From an uncultured Pelagibacteraceae bacterium (GTDB lineage: Bacteria > Pseudomonadota > Alphaproteobacteria > Pelagibacterales > Pelagibacteraceae), in the NCBI GenBank assembly GCA_902588335.1, contig CACIOV010000017.1, positions 1 to 16,360 of the forward strand: a stretch of DNA of 16,360 nucleotides, written 5' to 3'. This document shows, piece by piece, positions 12,694 through 16,360 of this stretch (the stretch's first letter is position 1; each line of letters opens with the position of its first letter). The translations under genes were made by a program, and so were the position numbers. Below the pieces are notes generated by a model that saw nothing but the letters and a program-made list of their open reading frames with translations, searched no databases and had not been told where the DNA came from.

Positions 12694-14295
12694 ATGTCAG
12701 AAAAAAATAGAGTCTATATATTTGATACTACTATGCGTGACGGCGAACAATCGCCAGGCGCATCTATGAGTCTTGAAGAAAAAATCCAAATTTCTAGAGT
12801 TTTTGATGAATTAGGTGTTGATATTATCGAAGCTGGATTTCCAATTGCTTCACCAGGTGATTTTGAGTCTGTTACAGAAGTGAGTAAAATTTTGAAAAAT
12901 TCAATACCTTGTGGTTTATCAAGACACATAAAAAAAGATATTGATGCATGTTACGAGGCATTAAAATCAGCTAAAAGATTTAGAATTCATACTTTTATTT
13001 CGACAAGTCCGCTTCATATGAAACATAAATTAAATAAATCTCCAGAAGAAGTTATCGAAGCAATAAAAGAACATGTAACTTATGCAAGAAAATTTACTGA
13101 TGATGTGGAATGGTCGTGCGAAGACGGAACAAGAACTAATATGGATTTTATGTGCAAGACTGTAGAGCTTGCAATTAAATGTGGAGCAAAAACAATTAAT
13201 ATTCCTGATACAGTCGGATATTCAGTTCCTTCAGAATTTAAAAAAATAATAGAAACTCTTATTAATAAAGTTCCAAACATAGACAAAGCTATTTTATCTA
13301 CACATTGTCATAATGATTTAGGTTTAGCGGTTGCAAATTCTTTAGCTGGCGTTACTGCGGGCGCCAGACAAATTGAATGCACAATTAATGGAATAGGGGA
13401 AAGAGCAGGGAATGCTGCACTTGAAGAAATTGTAATGGCGATGAAAACTAGAAATGATTTAATGCCATTTAATACAGGAATAAATACCAAATTACTAAGC
13501 AAAGCATCCAAGGTTGTATCAAACGCAACTGGATTTCCTGTTCAATTTAATAAAGCAATTGTTGGAAAAAATGCTTTTGCTCACGAGTCCGGAATACACC
13601 AAGACGGAATGTTAAAAAATAGAAATACTTATGAAATTATGACTCCTGAGAGTGTTGGAGTTAAGCAAACGTCATTGGTTATGGGAAAACATTCTGGAAG
13701 ACATGCGTTTAAGGATAAGCTAACAGATCTTGGTTATCAAGATATCACTGACGATGTAATTCAAACTGCATTTGGTAAATTTAAAATTCTTGCAGACAAA
13801 AAGAAACATGTTTACGACGAAGATATTGCGGCTTTAGTAGATGATAGTTTAATCAAAGAAGATAACGTTATTACTTTAAAATCTCTCAAAGTGTTTGCGG
13901 GCACAGGTGAACCACAAAGAGCGGATATGACATTAGAAGTTTACGGAGATATAAAGAAAGCAACAGAAACTGGGGACGGTCCAGTAGATGCTATTTTTAA
14001 ATGCATAAAAAAATTATATCCTCACGATGTAAAACTTCAATTATATCAAGTGCATGCTGTCACTGAGGGAACAGATGCTCAAGCGACAGTGAGCGTTAGA
14101 ATCGAAGAAAATGGCAAAACAACTGTAGGATCTTTATATAAAGGAACAAATTCAGCTAAGTTTTCAGCAGGAATAACTACGCCGGCTGCGTGGGTGGCTA
14201 TGTTTCTATTTAATCCTTCTAGCTTTTTTGAAATTTCTACAAGTTTTTTTACCCTAGGATCCTTTTCCTCTTCTTTTCTTATTCTTGGTTCTTGA
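12694..14295 (+). CDS. leuA: 2-isopropylmalate synthase LeuA, C-terminus replaced at a chimeric junction
   Basis: Commits 2-oxoisovalerate to leucine synthesis by condensation with acetyl-CoA. The HMGL-like TIM barrel starts FDTTMRDGEQSPGASM (catalytic Arg and metal-binding Asp) and holds the metal ligands HCHND in LSTHCHNDLGLAVANSL, then the NGIGERAGNAALEE motif. The linker has HESGIHQDGMLKN and MGKHSGRHAF. The C-terminal LeuA dimer/regulatory domain runs to about residue 479 (NGKTTVG). After codon 479 the protein should continue with a short tail of the form QGADTDT..A, but the frame instead reads through about 54 residues that are exactly antisense to dnaE. The genuine gene is therefore truncated by roughly 30 residues, with the true leuA sequence ending near 14130. 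The catalytic part is intact. Confidence 0.9.
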   Translation: MSEKNRVYIFDTTMRDGEQSPGASMSLEEKIQISRVFDELGVDIIEAGFPIASPGDFESVTEVSKILKNSIPCGLSRHIKKDIDACYEALKSAKRFRIHTFISTSPLHMKHKLNKSPEEVIEAIKEHVTYARKFTDDVEWSCEDGTRTNMDFMCKTVELAIKCGAKTINIPDTVGYSVPSEFKKIIETLINKVPNIDKAILSTHCHNDLGLAVANSLAGVTAGARQIECTINGIGERAGNAALEEIVMAMKTRNDLMPFNTGINTKLLSKASKVVSNATGFPVQFNKAIVGKNAFAHESGIHQDGMLKNRNTYEIMTPESVGVKQTSLVMGKHSGRHAFKDKLTDLGYQDITDDVIQTAFGKFKILADKKKHVYDEDIAALVDDSLIKEDNVITLKSLKVFAGTGEPQRADMTLEVYGDIKKATETGDGPVDAIFKCIKKLYPHDVKLQLYQVHAVTEGTDAQATVSVRIEENGKTTVGSLYKGTNSAKFSAGITTPAAWVAMFLFNPSSFFEISTSFFTLGSFSSSFLILGS

Positions 14296-15734
14296 GCTAT
14301 CGCTTTTTCTAAAGATAAAGGTCGTGAAGGATCAAATGGAATCATTTTGCATAACATATCCACATACCCATAAGGCAATCCTAAAACTCTACCAATATCT
14401 CTAAATGCCATTCTTGCTTTTAATTTTCCAAATGTAATAATATGAGCTACTCCTTTTCCATACTTTTGTTTTAAATATTCAAAAACTTTATCCCTTTTCT
14501 CTTCACAAAAATCTATATCAAAATCGGGCATCGATATTCTGTCAGGATTTAAAAATCTCTCAAAAATTAAATCAAACTTAATTGGGTCAATATCAGTTAT
14601 AGAAAGGGCCCAAGCAACCAAAGAACCGGCTCCAGAGCCTCTGCCTGGACCAACAGGAATGTCATTTTTTTTTGCCCATTTAATATAATCTGACACTATA
14701 AGAAAATAACTTGAATATTTCATTTTAGAAATAATACTAATTTCATGGTTTAATCTTTTATTGTAGGTGTTTGTAATCTCCTTTAGATCCTTTTGTTTTG
14801 AAAAGGGAAAGACATATTCATTTAACTTTTCTTTTAAACCTGATACGGACTCATCTGTTAATAAATCATTTACATTTTTAACTTCTTTTGTTTGTATATT
14901 AGGCAAAACAGGAGATGAATTTTTTGGTCTATAAGAAATTCTAAAAGGAAAATTTGCATTATTAGCTAGGGCATCTGGAAGATCATGAAAAAGTTCGTTC
15001 ATTTCTTTAGAAGATTTTAGATAATGCTCATCAGAATATTTTCTTCTTTCTGATGCGTTCACATAGGTTTTCTCCCCTACACATAGGTAAGCATCATGAG
15101 CCTCGTACATGTCTTTATTAAGATAAAAAACTTCGTGAGTAGCTATTATAGGTACTTTTAAATTTTCAGATGAATTAAGAAGAAATTTCTCAAATAATTT
15201 TTCACCTTTATCGTTATGTCTTTGTATTTCTAAATAAAAATTATTATTAAAAATTGTTTTAAATTTTTTAAATAAAACATAAATTTCATCTGTAAGATTT
15301 TTAAAAAATAGCTTTCCAAAAAATCCGTCAAAAGAGCCAGATAGTAGAATTAAGCCTCTATGATTTACTTCTAAATCATCAACACTACAATGTGGTTCTT
15401 CATTATCTTTAATTTCTAAAAACGATTTCGAAGAAAGTTTAATTAAATTTTTATAACCCTCTAAATCTTTAGCAAATAAAGGAATTTTTCCTATATGATC
15501 TTTATATTGAACATTAATCTGAGTTCCAATAATCGGTTGTGTTTTTGATTTTGCAATTATTTCAGAAAATTCTAATGCGCCGCATAAATTATTTGAATCA
15601 CATAAACCTACAGCTTTAATTTGATTTGCTTTACAAAATTTTGCTAGATCTTCTGTTTTTAAAGCTCCTTCGCAAATAGAATATTGTGTGTGAATTTTTA
15701 GATGATTAAACTCTTTATTAATAACTTCATTCAT
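14079..15734 (-). CDS. dnaE: DNA polymerase III alpha subunit, N-terminal part only
   Basis: Replicative polymerase subunit. From ATG 15734 the PHP domain begins FNHLKIHTQYSICEGAL, with VGLCDSNNLCGALEF following. The polymerase palm shows GPGRGSGAGSLVAWAL and the catalytic MPDFDIDF at residues 402-409 (D404 and D406), then FGKLKARMAFRDIGRVLG. The native sequence stops near residue 535 in HAAGVVIPAENLAEFVPLYKDPT; the remaining 15 or so codons are antisense leuA. About 600 residues (rest of the fingers, beta-binding and OB domains) are missing, so this is not a functional gene as it stands. The start codon overlaps the lolD stop by eight bases, the usual alphaproteobacterial lolD-dnaE arrangement, which shows that the upstream side is native. 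Confidence 0.92.
   Translation of the reverse strand: MNEVINKEFNHLKIHTQYSICEGALKTEDLAKFCKANQIKAVGLCDSNNLCGALEFSEIIAKSKTQPIIGTQINVQYKDHIGKIPLFAKDLEGYKNLIKLSSKSFLEIKDNEEPHCSVDDLEVNHRGLILLSGSFDGFFGKLFFKNLTDEIYVLFKKFKTIFNNNFYLEIQRHNDKGEKLFEKFLLNSSENLKVPIIATHEVFYLNKDMYEAHDAYLCVGEKTYVNASERRKYSDEHYLKSSKEMNELFHDLPDALANNANFPFRISYRPKNSSPVLPNIQTKEVKNVNDLLTDESVSGLKEKLNEYVFPFSKQKDLKEITNTYNKRLNHEISIISKMKYSSYFLIVSDYIKWAKKNDIPVGPGRGSGAGSLVAWALSITDIDPIKFDLIFERFLNPDRISMPDFDIDFCEEKRDKVFEYLKQKYGKGVAHIITFGKLKARMAFRDIGRVLGLPYGYVDMLCKMIPFDPSRPLSLEKAIAQEPRIRKEEEKDPRVKKLVEISKKLEGLNRNIATHAAGVVIPAENLAEFVPLYKDPTVVLPFSSILTLTVA
14121..14132. other. Inverted leuA/dnaE junction
   Basis: Left of this point the + strand is coherent leuA; right of it the - strand is coherent dnaE. 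The boundary falls in ACTGTAGGATC, which encodes TVG (LeuA) on + and DPT (DnaE) on -. Both genes would be expected to have similar bases here, so a joining point with a few bases of shared sequence is likely. Both genes lose their 3' ends at the same position, which normal gene neighbours do not do. Confidence 0.85.
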
Positions 15735-16360
15735 TTTTCCTAGTTATATTACCATCTAAAATATTTAACTTGTAGTCTGCTTTGTTTGATAATTCTCTAT
15801 TATGAGTTGCATAAAGTATCGTTCTATTCCTTGATTTAAATTTCATAAATAAAGAAAATATTTCTTTTGCAGTTTGTCTATCTAAACTTCCTGTAGGTTC
15901 GTCAGCTAAAATTAAATCAGGATCTGTAATTAAAGCTCGTGCTACCGCCACTCTTTGCTGTTCTCCTCCTGATAATTCGCTTGGAAAATGATTAAGTCTT
16001 TTAGATAAATTAACTGTAGATAAAATATTAGTAGCTCTTTTTGTAGCCTCTCCCCATTCAAATCCATTATTTATCAGTGGAATTTTGACATTTTCTAAAG
16101 CGGTAAAATCGGTAAGCAAGTTATTTTGTTGATATATTATTGAAATTCCTTTTCCTCTTACTAAATCTTTTTCTCTATCATTAGATTTAGAAAAACTCTT
16201 CGTTTTAAAAAAAATTTCACCTTTAGTGGGTTGGTCTAATAAAGCCATGATATGTAATAAGGTAGATTTGCCAGACCCTGACGGTCCTGTAAGTGAAACT
16301 AATTCACCTCTATTAATTTTTAAGTTTATGTTTTTTAAAACATTAATATCTTTACCACCT
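15727..16360 (-). CDS. lolD: Lipoprotein-releasing ABC transporter ATPase LolD (5' end outside window)
   Basis: ATP-binding subunit of the LolCDE complex, which extracts outer-membrane lipoproteins from the inner membrane. The frame stays open to the right edge, giving KDINVLKNINLKINRGE before the Walker A GPSGSGKST (16287-16261). Further on come the Q-loop IIYQQNNLLTDFTALENV, the ABC signature LSGGEQQRVAVARAL, Walker B LILADEPTGSLD and the switch His in ATH. A start at 16248 would omit Walker A, so the real start is beyond the window. The LolD-type motifs and position directly before dnaE support LolD over other MacB/FtsE-like ATPases. It overlaps dnaE by eight bases. Confidence 0.88.
   Translation of the reverse strand, partial: GGKDINVLKNINLKINRGELVSLTGPSGSGKSTLLHIMALLDQPTKGEIFFKTKSFSKSNDREKDLVRGKGISIIYQQNNLLTDFTALENVKIPLINNGFEWGEATKRATNILSTVNLSKRLNHFPSELSGGEQQRVAVARALITDPDLILADEPTGSLDRQTAKEIFSLFMKFKSRNRTILYATHNRELSNKADYKLNILDGNITRKNE

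Noticed and set aside
12714..13511. Three open frames antisense to leuA
   Set aside because: They are complementary to conserved LeuA catalytic motifs and have no ribosome-binding signals of their own.
14131..14295. A novel C-terminal extension of LeuA
   Set aside because: These 54 residues are the exact antisense of conserved DnaE codons, so they come from the junction and are not a new domain.
1..16360. CRISPR arrays, insertion sequences, or a transposase or integrase gene
   Set aside because: No regularly spaced repeats with spacers and no recombinase-like protein motifs were found on either strand.

Overview
The window looks like a stretch of a SAR11-type (Pelagibacterales) alphaproteobacterial genome. 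The evidence is low GC throughout, very short or overlapping gene junctions, thymidylate synthase of the ThyX type, the hflK-hflC-DUF2065-Do-protease order, lolD next to dnaE, and above all a circularly permuted two-piece tmRNA gene (ssrA), a hallmark of alphaproteobacteria. The assignment rests on gene content and order as read by eye, not on a database search.

Layout. 1-58 holds the 3' tail of an unidentified gene. 86-208 (-) is a 40-residue single-pass membrane protein. 392-2151 is a two-gene, very AT-rich cassette (polysaccharide deacetylase plus sugar/formyl-methionine-type formyltransferase). 2327-2500 is a small entericidin-like lipoprotein. 2579-2832 (-) is the permuted ssrA gene, with tag peptide ANDKFALAA. 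From 2880 the window becomes ordinary core genome: thyX(+), mrp(-), then a long rightward run hflK-hflC-DUF2065 gene-degP/Do-miaA-ilvI-ilvH-ilvC-leuA. Leftward from the right edge come lolD (cut by the window end) and dnaE.

The most interesting structure is at the left. A GC-rich 30-base segment at the 3' end of the permuted ssrA gene (2579-2609) occurs again, same orientation and degenerate, at 2194-2223, and in shorter form at 216-235. The copies bracket the lipoprotein gene and the deacetylase/formyltransferase cassette. This is what successive insertions at the 3' end of ssrA would leave behind, and suggests a small accessory island with nested attachment-site-like repeats. No integrase is visible in the window.

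The second anomaly is at about 14121-14132. leuA loses its normal C-terminal tail and runs directly into dnaE in the opposite orientation, and dnaE is cut after about 535 of the roughly 1,150 residues expected. Loss of half of the replicative polymerase is not viable unless another copy exists, so this is most likely an inverted chimera made during amplification or assembly, though a true rearrangement cannot be excluded from sequence alone.

Functionally, ilvI-ilvH-ilvC-leuA supply valine, leucine and isoleucine synthesis. hflK-hflC, the DUF2065 protein and the periplasmic protease form an envelope proteostasis block, and ssrA adds ribosome rescue. thyX, mrp, miaA, dnaE and lolD cover dTMP synthesis, Fe-S protein assembly, tRNA modification, replication and lipoprotein sorting.
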